The notes beneath the pieces are model-generated. The model was not told the DNA's origin. It searched no databases and saw only the letters and a list, made by a program, of their open reading frames with translations. Shown one piece after another: positions 45,100-55,545 of a DNA stretch of 64,000 bases. Each line of letters starts with the position of its first letter. Position 1 is the first letter of the stretch. The stretch lies in contig NW_025408673.1 of NCBI RefSeq assembly GCF_020360975.1, forward strand, positions 3,162,001 to 3,226,000, in the 5' to 3' direction. Made by a program: the position numbers and the translations under genes. The stretch is from Hirsutella rhossiliensis (Eukaryota > Ascomycota > Sordariomycetes > Hypocreales > Ophiocordycipitaceae).

Positions 45100-46239
45100 T
45101 CGATGGGTTCGATCTTGGCTGCTTGACCCTTTTGTTGAAGCAGTAGAGCGTTGTGGAAAGTGGTGTCTTGGAGGGTTATCTTTGCACCGTTGAAGTCAAT
45201 GCTAGTACCCGGGGTCATCGTTGTCTTCGGCTTTGCCCGAAATTGTGCCTTTACGAGTTCCGCTTCCTCTAGCGCGGAAAAACGTTGTGTGCCAAGCATA
45301 AGGGTATCGTCAGTCTGCATTCCCACAATCCCAAAGTTATCAGGTCCCTTATTCGTAATTAGGAAGCATAGGTCGTAGGTTGATGTGGACATGTCGAGGT
45401 TATCGACATGATGCCCGTGATAGGTTCGAAACCAATGGACTCCGGCCTCCGCAATTCCGTATAGGGGCTTAATAACGCGAATGATTGTTCCTTCCGGTAT
45501 CTTCCTTCTAATTCGGCGGGAAGATGCGTGAGAATGGTGCGGAATAGTTCGGTCTGCGCCTGGGGATACGCTTGTGTGATGTCACGAAGAGAGGGTCATG
45601 CCGTGAGAAAGGAGGTCTGGGGAGATAGCAGAAATAAGCCGTTGACTGACGCGTTGAATTGTCGGGGATTGCGTCAATAGGGTGGTTTTCTCTTGGTCGT
45701 TGTGCCCTTGGACCACGAGCCTTGACTTCTCGTATGGTTTGGTTTCTTTGCCTTTAACCTCGCGGACCATGCGGGAGCGGAAGATATGATGGTTCCCGTG
45801 CTTTGCTTCATTGTAGCGTTCGAAGCTAAACACTCCTCGTACCAATAGATCATCGATCTCCGTGCTATCGGATTCCTCAAAGGGGGGTGCCTGGCGTTGT
45901 GATAATGCCTTCGTCCCGTAGCTTGATGGCTAGTTGGTAGGCATCTTCTTCCTTCTTGACTAGGAACGTCGTCTTTGGCTTGTTCTTCGAACCAGGGGGG
46001 CGGCCTCGCTTGCGCGGCGCCGGGGGATTAGGAGCAGGAACAGGGGCAGGGGCAGGGGCAGAAACAGGAACAGAATCGCTCGCAGGATCAGAAACAGGAA
46101 TGTCAGAATCATCCGCAGCAGCAGCAGCGGGGGGCAGGGATCGTCGTCTCGTCGCGGAAATAAGGCTGCACAAGGGTGGAACGGAAGGTCTGGGGTCCGT
46201 TGATAGTATCAATTGTGACATTGGAGCCATCAATTGCAC
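45100..46239 (-). pseudogene. Copia-A reverse transcriptase part
   Basis: N-terminal part: a Pro/Ala-rich linker (46000-46150), KRGRPPGSKNKPKT, then RSRMVREVKGKETKPYEKSR and LTQSPTIQRVSQRLISAISP. After shifts, the C-terminal part has LCFLITNKGPDNFGIVGMQT and QTDDTLMLGTQRFSALEEAE, with QTDD at the YVDD site as in Copia-B. It breaks at the hAT insertion within IEPIDIKA. Confidence 0.8.
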
Positions 46240-46244
46240 TAATC

Positions 46245-47600
46245 TTAAAAGGGCCTTGCCAGCCGAGCTTTTCTCTCCACACTCGGACCTCGCTTTGCAG
46301 TGGGAGCGATAGTATAACGCCTGTTGATGATGGTCCGTTCTTTGTGTGTAAGGCGCCCTGCACTTGCCGCTCTGCTGAGAGCTGACGAAGCATTTTCATC
46401 GCTTTCTGGGCTGCGGCAGCCCTTTTCAGGGTCGTAGCAGAAGGGGGGCGAATCTAACGCCATTCGAGGGTAGGCGCCAAAGACTAGGAGCGTAGGGACA
46501 ATGCCATTTGGCCCTGCTGTGTCGTTGATGGCTTTGATAGCCATTTGAAGGATCGCTTCGGGGGGATGTGAAGGTCCCGATTTCTGCGTGGAGGATCTCA
46601 AACGCACGGCGGAGAGGGGCATGATATCTTTCAACCTTTCCAACGGACCAATGTGCTTCCACAGGGACTTGCTTGCAGGTTATCCCCATAAGCTTTGCCT
46701 CGTTACGGAACTCTAGGGAGGCAAAATTGGTCCCTGCGTCGTGCTTGATAGTATCAGGGGGTCCGAGATATGTGTCTATCCAGAGGGCTCGGAGGGCTTC
46801 CCACGTATCCTTTGCTGACATCGATAGGAGGAACCTGGCTGCTTGGAACGCTGTTGCTGTATCTACCACGTGCAAGACGGGGCGTTGAGGGGTTCCAAGG
46901 TAGAGCACATCAGCGACGATTTCGTAGTTGAATTCCTGGTCATCCTTTAGGGTGAATTTGAAGCGTCTTGGAGCTTGAGAGTGCATTTGACAGTGATGAC
47001 AGAATCTCGAGATGTTCTCTAGGATATCTATCGTCACATCGTTGTGGCCAGCTTGCCGTAGGAGGTTGTGAAGTCTTGGGACCGCTGGGTGCCCGAATCG
47101 ACGATGAAGAGTGCGGATCTCGCTCTCCGTGAGGAATGCGATAGCGGCCTCGTTGGTCTTAGGTAGGAGGAACCAAGGATGTCCCCATTTGCGGATAACC
47201 GGGAGGGTTGTTCGTCCGACAATAGTGTCTGTAAGGTTGTTGAAATAGATGCCTAGGCGATCCATATCAGCGAGAGAGAGGAGGAAGGGAGTAGGGGTCT
47301 TGAGGATATGGAATGTGATCCTTCCGAGAGGTGTTTTAAGGGCGATAGAGCCGAGGATAGAATGGCTTCGCCGTTGCCGAATTTGATAGAAGCTTGGCCT
47401 GCTGTAGTCTTATCGAGCGTTATAGCAGGGTCTGCTCGTTGTAGAGCGATGCATTGGTCGTAGCCAGCTGTGGAAACCTTCGCGGCGCCTGTGTCAATTA
47501 TGATGCCCTGGAACGAGTCTTGAGTAGCGCTCCTCTATCATGAATTGGGAAGCAGGTGTAGCGTTGTTTTGAGAGGTGCTATACACGTCTTCCCTGTGAT
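46245..47600 (-). pseudogene. Copia-A protease and integrase
   Basis: Protease: IIIDTGAAKVSTAGYDQCIA (active Asp in DTGA), with a shift near 47370. Integrase: MDRLGIYFNNLTDTIVGR, LHRRFGHPAVPRLHNLLRQA and CHHCQMH (HHCC finger), VADVLYLG (D), HDAGTNFASLEF (D), VEAHWSVGKVERYH (E). A shift near 46560 leads to the integrase C-terminal part (DTAGPNGIVPTLLVFGAYPR). Confidence 0.85.
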
Positions 47601-49444
47601 CAGATGGTTGAAGGCTTGCTGGCAGAGCATTTGGCTTGTGTGCCACTGTTCTGGGTTGTTGTCATTATCTTCATTGTCGTCCTCGTCCCAGGGTCGTTAG
47701 CATCATCGTGGGCATCCATCTCGTGACCTTCAAAGTCAAGAACGTAGGCTGTAAGGTCCTGGGAGGGTAATCCTATGAAGTGACAGTGGGCGACGTATTG
47801 GTCTCGGGATCTTTGACGTTCCTCGGCAGTGTGCTTTGTAGACCAACATCCTTCCTTATTGCAGACGAAGCACTTCTTATTCCACGGGTGGTTGTGGCCG
47901 TAACGGCCTTGTGGGCGGTTAAAGCGTTGACTATTGAAGATTCCCCGTGGAGCGTTGTAGCTGCCTCGTTGAGCGTTGCCTCTATACCTTCTATACCCCT
48001 TCTGACCAAATCTTCCGCGATTGTTGTTGTATCTTCGATCGAGATAGTAGTGGTCATTGGGATCCATATGATCAGATGGTTCCTCGAGGTCTTGATGGTA
48101 TTGAGGGCCTCCTTGAAGATAACGAGGCGCTATTCCGCGTGCAAGATGGGTCTCAACGGAAGAGCGAAGATCTGCAAAAGGGCTCGATTCCTTCGGCGGG
48201 CTTGAATAAAGCGTATTCAAGTTCAGGAACACCGCGGCATGCATTAATAAGCGTTGTACGCAGTGGAACGTTTCCTGCATACGCGTTGCCAAGAGCTCGT
48301 TGGCATAACTGTAGCTTATCAAGGAGTAGCTGAAGAACCTCGTGTAGGGATTTCGTAGCATTATCGGCACGGAGCTTGTTAAAGGAAATAGTCGTCCATT
48401 CAGTATAGTAGTGAACGTGGTTAACTTCCGTATCGAAATGTTGCTTGATGCTATCGTATGCCTTGCGGAACGTTGAGGTCCAGTTAACGTGGTCAATGTA
48501 GTACGTTTGGGCTCGGCCAGTAAGGATTCGAGGGAAAAGAGCGTGGAATTGGTCCGGCTTGACCTGAATGTTATAACAGATACTCATAAAGATGCGTAGC
48601 TTATCATCGAGAAGGTCATAGGGTTCCCCCGTATAGTTCTTCTCTTTGTCCCAGATCTTGGTGAATTTCTGTTGTGTGTCGGCATCGACGATGTCGTTCG
48701 GGATGTCGGCCGGGAAGCGTTGTGTACGCTTCGAGGATGTGGGAGAAGAGGGTTCTGCTAGAACGATGCTCTGTTGCTGGAACTGATAGCTTGTAGGATG
48801 TATTGTTCGTTGGGGAAGCGTAGCAGTCGTTGTGGGCGGTTCCGCAATTGTCGTAGCGGGAGGAGCAGGGAGCGTCGGAATAGGGGCTAACGGCGTGGAT
48901 GGCTCCGCCGTGTTGGAGGTGGGAGGGTTCTGCGTTAGTCGTCTCTCTTTTCTTGTATAGGCCTCCGTTCCTTTATCGAATTGGGTTACCATGAATTCGT
49001 TGTCGGGCCAGGCTGGTGGGTTATCGATCGTCTGTAGGAAGACGAGCTGTGGGATGATGTGGTCACCCTTTTCTCCTGTATAGATACCACGTCTCTTTAA
49101 AAGGTAACGTAGCTCCTTCGAAATTCCTTTGGCATCTTTCTCCACGTTGCCTCGGTCCACTGTTGGAAGTGATCCTGGAAGAATTCAAGGATATTAGTGC
49201 CATGAAGGTGTACGTTCTCCTCGCATTCTGACATAAATCGTGCGGTATATGTCATAACAGCTATTCTATCTTCCTCTTGTGGCGTGATCTCATCCTCCCA
49301 TCGGGTCGGATCGATATCCTGATATTGGGTCTTTGGGATCGTGAGATTTTGGACCAATTCCCTTACTTGGTCGAGGAAGGCGTCGTTCCTCGTAGAGGCG
49401 GGGTTCGGGGTTGGGGTCGTGCTTGTCATTGTGAGGGTTGTCAC
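47600..49444 (-). pseudogene. Copia-A gag, frameshifted
   Basis: Start MTTLTMTSTTPTPNPASTRN at 49444. Pieces: EELRYLLKRRGIYTG-like segment (49100), a Pro/Thr linker, FTKIWDKEKNYTGEPYDLLD, QHFDTEVNHVHYYTEWTTIS, INACRGVPELEYALFKPAEG, an Arg/Gly-rich tract and the knuckle KKCFVCNKEGCWSTKHTAEE (C-X2-C-X4-C-X4-H). Shifts near 49150 and 48170. Confidence 0.85.
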
Positions 49445-49734
49445 GTAGTTGTCGAATCGTGAGGGCTGTCACGTAGTTGTCGAATCGGCGTTGTGGACGC
49501 ACTTACACTTAATGTAACCGTTAAGTGAAGTTGGAAGGATCTATCAATGGCCTACCGGGAGCTAGTTGGTTGCCGGGTCCGGGTAATCGTAGAGTCCTTG
49601 ATCTTAGCATAGAAACCTCCTCTAGGTCCAACCAGGGCAATATCGCTAGGAATATGGTAGTTGGGCTTTCGAAGGTTGCGTTCTATCTCTTCTTCCTTGC
49701 CAATCTGTGATCGACCAAATCGATCACTGATCAG

Positions 49735-49935
49735 TGTCGGGAGGTCTGTACTGCAGTAACGCAATGGGTTGTATTCAAGATGTCTTGCTAGGAAGGGAGG
49801 AAAGGGAATGAGGGCACACTACGTGCCCTTTATACACGGATCCCCGAGGTCCATACACGTGACGCTAAGGGTCACGTGTGCGTGTGTGCGCACCTCCCTT
49901 ACAATCCTACTATAGCTATATGCTACATTCCCACA
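49735..49935 (-). repeat. Copia-A 5' LTR
   Basis: 201 bp, partner of 35383-35585. Confidence 0.95.
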
Positions 49936-50070
49936 GTAGTACCTGCATCCTCGCGAGAGTACGAACCCCACCACGCTTACCCGCTGCTACTACACATGCA
50001 TGTAACGCCGTCTACTGGCGCTAGAGATTGGCTAGGCTTCCGACCTATACCCTATTGTACCGTTAGAAAC

Positions 50071-50259
50071 CCTTGCCGTCCTTGCCGTCCTTGCCGTCCT
50101 TGCCATCCTTGCCGTCCTTGCCATCCTTGCCGTCCTTGCCATCCTTGCCGTCCTTGCCGTCCTTGCCATCCTTGCCATCCTTGCCGTCCTCGCCATCCTT
50201 GCCATCCTTGCCATCCTTGCCATCCTTGCCGTCCTTACCCGCCTTACTTTCCTTATCGC
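50071..50259. repeat. 9-bp minisatellite (CCTTGCCRT)
   Basis: Eighteen near-perfect units of CCTTGCCGT or CCTTGCCAT (50071-50232) are followed by three degenerate ones. Because the period is three codons, several frames stay open (LPS, CRP/CHP on plus; RTA/RMA on minus); these are not evidence of a gene. The array starts 136 bases from the Copia-A boundary. Confidence 0.95.
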
Positions 50260-50559
50260 CCGCACCACAACTGTTCCCGCACTCGCTGCTAGAACGCTAG
50301 CTGCCCGAAACCTGCCACTTAATGAAGCGCAAGAGCAAATTAGCTTCCAACCATTTGCAGGAAAACCAATTCTAGCGCGTCGTATTGTGCCTTTCGCACG
50401 CATTCACTGATTCAACGACAACGGCTCGACGTCAAGGGAAGCCACAACTAGGGATGCTGTCTTTCGCTACATGTAATCAAAGCTTGTTGAAAACAAGTGC
50501 ACTGTCTGAAGTCGAACAAAGCACCACGTATCAAAAGCCTCTTCTTGCTCAGCGACTGC

Positions 50560-51495
50560 TTATCGCCCCTGTCGCTGGATGAGTACGTGTGTGAGGACTG
50601 CCAATACAGCAACAGAAACTACCACTCCGAAGAGCACGAAGGTGTGATGAGCCTCTATCAAACCTCCTTCTGCCTTAGGAATCGGCATTTCCCTTTCCAA
50701 AGCGCGCAGGACCTCCTCTGCTGTCTTGTACCGCTTCGTCCAACATGCCATAATCACACTTCCTCCTGCTATGCCCGTTAAGTCGGGATACATACCCTCA
50801 TTGTAAGCCTCGGCAACTGCCTTTTCATACGGCACCTTCTCACCTGTAGTTTCCAGTTGGCCAATTGTCGATCTGTAAGGCCAACAGCCTGTCAAGATGG
50901 TGTAAAAGAGAGACCCAAGGCCGAATATGTCGAGAGCTGGACTTGACTCGAAACCAAACATTGATGGTAGAAAGGGCCATCGGGAAGGCAGCCTCCATCC
51001 AGACCTAGTTCATCACATGTAGATCCACCAAAATCACAGAGCAACAAGTCCCGAGATCCTGGGGTACTTTCGTGAACAAGAACATTTGCTGGGCGAAGAT
51101 CCGAGTGAACGACGCCGCGATTATGAACATAGGAGATAGCTTCGGCCAATCGTTGACACCATAACATTCGTTGACGCAAGTTGATCGAAGGGTTGCTGTC
51201 AATATAGGCTTGGAGATTGCCGTGGCTCGCCTGACCGAGCAGTAGACCGCGGCCATGCTGCCCGAGATATCTAAAAGTTCAGTACCATAAGTGTCCATGG
51301 CACTCAGAGCTATTATACTTGCGCATACCTCACGATCCTTGGATGTTCTCCGAGTTGCTGGAGTATGAGCGGCTCGACAGAAAAGCAGAGATCGACTATT
51401 TCGGCAAGGTCTTCCGCCTGGAACTGAATCGGCTGCTTGAGCATGACTCCAGGGTTAATCAATTCAATGGTGCTCGTGGAACCATTATTTTCCAT
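50560..51495 (-). CDS. kinase-like protein with C-terminal membrane anchor, one intron, one frameshift
   Basis: Start MENNGSTSTIELINPGVMLK at 51495; VMLKQP may carry the ATP-binding Lys. A 58-nt intron (51271-51328; GTATGC...TTTTAG) joins HPRIVR to YLGQHGRGLLLGQASHGNL. Then LAEAISYVHNRGVVHSDLRP with ANVLVHES (HSD in place of HRD) and LLLCDFGGSTCDE (DFG present). Near 50968 one base seems lost between GGCLPDGPF and MFGFESSPALDIFGLGSLFY; the rest (LTGCWPYRS, VIMACWTKRYKTAEEVLRAL) is normal C-lobe. The protein ends with a hydrophobic helix, FVLFGVVVSVAVLAVLTHVL, so it is probably membrane-anchored. The glycine loop is reduced. This type of small kinase-like protein is common in ascomycetes; activity is uncertain. 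Confidence 0.7.
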
Positions 51496-51539
51496 TGTGA
51501 ATATGCGGGTAACGTGAAAGATCGTAAGACCCCCTGAGT

Positions 51540-52080
51540 CGAGATTAGTGGATGGTAGCTGCTACAAACGGTGAACCTTAAGACTGTTACCTTACTACTT
51601 CGCACAGAAGCCGCGAGCGTGTCCTCAAGGCTGGAATAGAGGTTGTTCCGCTCCGGTGTTTTGCTTATCGCTACGGAGTCCGTACAAACTTATGAAATTC
51701 AGCAAGAGGGATCTTTAGTGCGCTTACTTTAGCCGTACCTCTCATACATTGATCAAAATGACTTGAAAATGATAATTTACGTTGTATCCTCAGCCTTGAT
51801 TCAACCCAAGCTGCTGCATGGTGCGGCTGCCTAAGCGACCCCAGTCGGTGGTCCATGTAGCATGTCCGGTCCGGCGGTCCCTTAACTCTTCAAAAGCTCA
51901 AGAGCACTATAAAAAGGACCGAACTCGCCGGGTTGATGAGTGAATCAACTCTCTTATATAAGTCATTGTCGATTGCGCCATTATTGCTGTATCACCTCCA
52001 TTCATATTTCCCAACCTCCTTCATGTCAGTTCAGTCTACTCAAGCGGTCCCATCATACATATCTCTGATCTTGTTCGAGT
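51540..52080. other. intergenic region between divergent genes
   Basis: This stretch lies between the start codons of the kinase-like gene (minus) and the small Cys-rich gene (plus), so it should hold both promoters. A TATA-like TATAAAAAGG stands at 51909. No coding motif was recognised. Confidence 0.45.
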
Positions 52081-52329
52081 ATGTGCAAGAACTACGTTTC
52101 CGTCAAAATTTACTCATGTGGCACTCGGGGTAGCATGGAGACCTTTAAATTCGACCCTTGCAACGAGCTGAGCAAAGCAGGCCACAGAGTCATCGAGGTT
52201 GAGATGGGCTCGAACAAGGTCAAGGCTGCATGTGGCAAGTACACTTGCGCCGTCTGTAACCCTGTGACCAACGGTGAGCCCTCCTACCCAGTGCTTCAGC
52301 ACGTAAAATACATGAATTGGGAACTCTAG
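52081..52329 (+). CDS. small Cys-rich fungal protein (possible zinc-binding)
   Basis: The 82-aa product begins MCKNYVSVKIYSCGTRGSME and contains CNELSK, then VKAACGKYTCAVCNPV. The spacing (early C, YSCG, later C and CxxC) matches a large group of small ascomycete proteins of unknown function that look like zinc-binding modules. The frame is intact. The 54053-54652 protein has a similar opening Cys pattern. Confidence 0.55.
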   Translation: MCKNYVSVKIYSCGTRGSMETFKFDPCNELSKAGHRVIEVEMGSNKVKAACGKYTCAVCNPVTNGEPSYPVLQHVKYMNWEL

Positions 52330-53600
52330 CAGCGTTGAATGGGACTGAAACATTCGTTTTGGCTTGCTTAATCCACCAAGTACAGTTGAGAGGATAGACT
52401 AGCGAAGTACACGAGGCATGATGGGAGTTTGCCTGTTATTGTTGTCACCTGCTTTAGAAATCTACCTGGCAAGTACATATAACTCATAAAGAACCTAGAA
52501 AGGTCTACTTACCTTAATTGATGGTTATGCCACCTGTGACTAAATGCCTTTGCCTTTTCCAGCGTCTTGTCAATCGCCCTTTCCATAAGTGCTTTACCAT
52601 TACCCTGTTAAAGCTCATCGGCTGAACACCATATTCCTCCGTTCATGAAGATCTCACTCGCAAATTTACTCCTTTGTTCGACAAAACTCATGACTGTTCT
52701 CTGCCAAAGTTCGCGTGCTTGAGTCTCCATTTCCAGTAAGTTAGCGATAAAATGATCTGTCTACAGGTTCGGACAAACAACTGAAAGGGATTCCGCTTCG
52801 ACTACAGCCCAAATGGGATAACCGCCAATAGCCCCTGGCAATGTGCGCGTCGCAATAAGAATCGCGTTCTTCAACTGATCGCATTAGTCGTGTTCCTGCG
52901 GCGCAAATCCAAAATGCAGGGTAGAATAAATCTTGAGGGAAAAATCACGTGCGAGGACGGTAGGGAGTAAGAATCAGAGCTGGTAGACCGGGATAGCAAG
53001 TAGGTAAGGTCGGCAAGTGCGGCATTGAGGGTAAAGGGGGGAGGGAGAGTAAGGAAGAGGGTCCTGACAAAAATCTCTCTTGATTTCGTACAGGATATGC
53101 GCACATGCCTGTCACGCGCTTAAAGTGCTTGACCACGGTAGATGGCTGGTTAATTCCAACTACTGGCTGGAGTGACTTTTCCAGAGAAAAGCACGGGACT
53201 GGGAGGCATCTCGTGATTATAAAGTAGGGTCGCATAGCCTCTGAAGGAGCTCGTCAGAGATCAATCAATTGCATTACTGGCCCCTTCTTCACTCTCTGTT
53301 TCGTTGTGTATGCGCCTTACAATGCCTTTGGATGCGCGTACGGAGTAATCCCGCCCCGAGCCCTCTCCCACATAAATCTTCACCCCTAGACGTTCTCTCC
53401 AGGCCAACCGTGCTGAAATGAAGTTTCTCTGATTGGCTCGGGAACCGTCGAGAGAGACGGGAGGGGAATATGATATTATGATAAGTCGAATAAGATAGGA
53501 TTCATTACTTTGGACATTAATGACGGGACGGGAGGAGACGGAGGACTTGTCCAAAGTACCTAGGTGAAAAGCTAAACGGGCTTACTCTATGTAGGTCTTC
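52330..53600. other. region with no recognised gene
   Basis: Several minus-strand open frames (52871-53104, 52945-53235, 53261-53554) show no known motif and atypical Ser/Leu/Pro composition. Nothing could be supported. Confidence 0.4.
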
Positions 53601-53639
53601 CCGGTTGTAAAGCGACTGGACAACGTGCTGTGGCTCTCT

Positions 53640-53825
53640 TCACCTGCGCGTTCCTTGCTATATACCAACATTCGCTGTTACGACTTAAACGTCTATATAA
53701 AGCACGTCTCGCTCAGGGCCAATCCGGTCCCCATATGCCTTCTCATTACTCTACGTCCGCATTTCGCTCTCAAGGGTGCCGCATTTCGACATGCAGGACG
53801 AGGTTGCCATCAATGATGCCCCCCT
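53640..53825 (+). repeat. duplicated promoter and start region, copy 1
   Basis: The blocks ATTCGCT...TACGACTTAA, TATATAAAGCACGTCTCG (TATA box at 53694), and GCATTTCGACATGCAGGACG occur in the same order and near-equal spacing at 55395-55545. TATA to ATG is 97 bases here and 101 there. Confidence 0.7.
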
Positions 53826-53877
53826 TTCAGTGTGGGTGGGTCTGCAGATCTCTGCGGCAGGCGTAGGTCTTGCCTGA
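53791..53877 (+). pseudogene. truncated paralogue start of the 55524 membrane-protein gene
   Basis: The ATG at 53791 opens a 28-codon frame (MQDEVAINDAPLSVWVGLQI then SAAGVGLA, stop) whose first residues match MHDEITIREVTEAGVVFAVT of the gene at 55524. The promoter is also shared. The rest of the gene is not recognisable, so this looks like a partial or decayed duplicate. A GT immediately before the stop leaves a spliced continuation possible. Confidence 0.4.
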
Positions 53878-54052
53878 TTGGTCTTGTACCGAGCTTGCAC
53901 TACACACGCTGCAGGTGACATGGCCAACGACATAGTATAGTAGTGAGACTATAAGTCCTGCGACAGAGTTCAGGTGAAGCATTATTGCCTGTTCTTCGCA
54001 TTGTAGGCACATAGAGTGTGCAGGCATCTGCGGAGCCGGATTTCTGGTATAT

Positions 54053-54652
54053 ATGGCACCGAATGGCGATAAAGTCTTCACCATTTCAACTCTTCTGCGA
54101 CTAAAAAAGCGCTCTCAAGCTACCTGCAATAAGACGATGGCATCGCATCTTGTCACTCCATGCTCGATGAGGTGCGGTCACCTCAATGATGTTGATCAGA
54201 AGAGGTGCAGCAATGACGAGCCGTGCCAACTTGGCGTCCAACCGTTTCAGATCATCACCGAAACTTGCGAGAGGTGTATGCAGGACAAAACATTCCGCAG
54301 CAAGTTCCACGACCTTAGAGATAAAGCATCTCTATTCCGTTACTGGGAGTGTCGAAAGCTCAGTGAGAATAGAAATTTTTGGGGGCCTTTCAGGTTGGGT
54401 ATGGGAGTGAACATCCCGGTTTTTGAGAGCATCACCGCCAAAATGGAAACAAGCATGCGCGAAACATGGCAAACAGAGACCAGAAGAATCGTCAAACTAG
54501 CTAGTTGCGGTGCGAGCGCGGTTTTTATGGAGGGTCAAGGATCGTGTTCTGTTAATGAGTTAGACAGCGATAAGGGTAGAGCACTTTTAGAAAGGGCGAT
54601 GGAGATGATTCTTGAGGGGACGAATAAGCCGAAGGAATCGCCAAGTAACTAG
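54053..54652 (+). CDS. uncharacterised Cys-rich fungal protein, 199 aa
   Basis: Start MAPNGDKVFTISTLLRLKKR (or the Met at residue 29, MASHLVTPCSMRCGHLND). A Cys cluster follows (TPCSMRCGH, RCSNDEPCQLG, ETCERCM), arranged like the zinc-binding modules of small fungal proteins. The second half is helical and Cys-poor (WGPFRLGMGVNIPVFESITA ... RALLERAMEMILEGTNK). The frame is intact. It lies downstream of the first copy of the duplicated promoter (53640-53825), which might drive it. Function unknown. Confidence 0.5.
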   Translation: MAPNGDKVFTISTLLRLKKRSQATCNKTMASHLVTPCSMRCGHLNDVDQKRCSNDEPCQLGVQPFQIITETCERCMQDKTFRSKFHDLRDKASLFRYWECRKLSENRNFWGPFRLGMGVNIPVFESITAKMETSMRETWQTETRRIVKLASCGASAVFMEGQGSCSVNELDSDKGRALLERAMEMILEGTNKPKESPSN

Positions 54653-54659
54653 TTATCTT

Positions 54660-55380
54660 TTCCGTCTCAGAGATCTACCCTCTGTTCCTTCTCTTCCCGC
54701 CTGACAATCCTGCCTTTTCTTGATGCTCCCGACCAACGGCCCCGACGAGACCGAGATCAGGAACGACCAGGGGAGAGCCAGGTTCTTGGCTCTGCGAGCC
54801 AGTACGAAGCCCATCTTGCGGAATTGTCACAGCTGAAAGTCATGCTTCCTGCAGCCGCGCCATTGTCTCACAAATCCCAATGTGGAATGGAGCAACGACA
54901 CCTTTTGCTCGTGCTTTGACCTTCCTTATCTGATCCATCACCACCAGAGAGCCCATGGTATCGGGACGGCCATGTTCATTTTGACTGCAGACCCGGGAAA
55001 ATTGCCCTTTGCGCATGCCCATAGCGTTCCGACCCCCTTGTCAAGGCGAGCTTAGACACATGCAAGCCATAGTGCATGAACCAGGTTGTATGCACTGCTG
55101 GTGATGCCGATCTACTGGATGGCCTCATAACGGGGGGCCAACCGCATCAATCTGCTGAAGACGTGCCGTTCCGCCCACCCTACTCTGAACAGGCCGCTTC
55201 AATGTGGAGGAACCTCACCCGCCTCATATACGTAAATCATCATATCAACTATATCCCAGTCTCGAGGCAAAGACAGTGTAACCTTACTACGGACAAAGCA
55301 CCCATTTCCACCTCACTCTCGGTATGTATGCTCGTTCGCAAAACGGCTAGACAACTTCGTAAGGCTCTCTTCATCTAAGT
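54660..55380. other. region with no recognised gene
   Basis: A 100-aa plus frame (55076-55378) and a 60-aa minus frame (54840-55022) show no motif. The 3' end of the stretch leads into the promoter of the membrane-protein gene. Confidence 0.4.
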
Positions 55381-55394
55381 GTTACTTTCCAAGT

Positions 55395-55545
55395 ACCAAA
55401 ATTCGCTTTTATGACTTAACCTTATATAAAGCACGTCTCGTTCCGAGGAAGCTCGGTGCTCTCATTCTCAACTCTAAGTCCGAGTTCCGCTCTCTCCATC
55501 ATTCAAGGTCGCCGAATTTCGACATGCACGACGAGATTACCATCA
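55395..55545 (+). repeat. duplicated promoter and start region, copy 2
   Basis: Partner of 53640-53825. TATA box TATATAAA at 55423, then GCACGTCTCG and, before the start codon, AATTTCGACATGCACGACGA. Confidence 0.7.

Larger units (their letters stand above)
35383..49935 (-). mobile_element. Copia-A retrotransposon (outer element of the nest)
   Basis: Matching LTRs (35383-35585 and 49735-49935) enclose a minus-strand Copia polyprotein, and the 5-bp target duplication GTAGT is exact (35378-35382 and 49936-49940). The element is split by a hAT at 36223-45091; its own length is 5676 bp. The LTRs differ only by two G in one G-run, so insertion was recent. Just inside the 5' LTR stands CTGATCAGTGA, the likely primer-binding site; a purine tract (AAAAGAAGA) precedes the 3' LTR. 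Confidence 0.95.

Noticed and set aside
50071..50259. Minisatellite as a telomere or CRISPR-like repeat
   Set aside because: The 9-bp unit without spacers matches neither TTAGGG-type telomeres nor a CRISPR array.
50032..50403. Minus-strand MART/ARMA-repeat protein and plus CRP/CHP-repeat protein
   Set aside because: Products of a 9-bp minisatellite read in several frames; no gene context.
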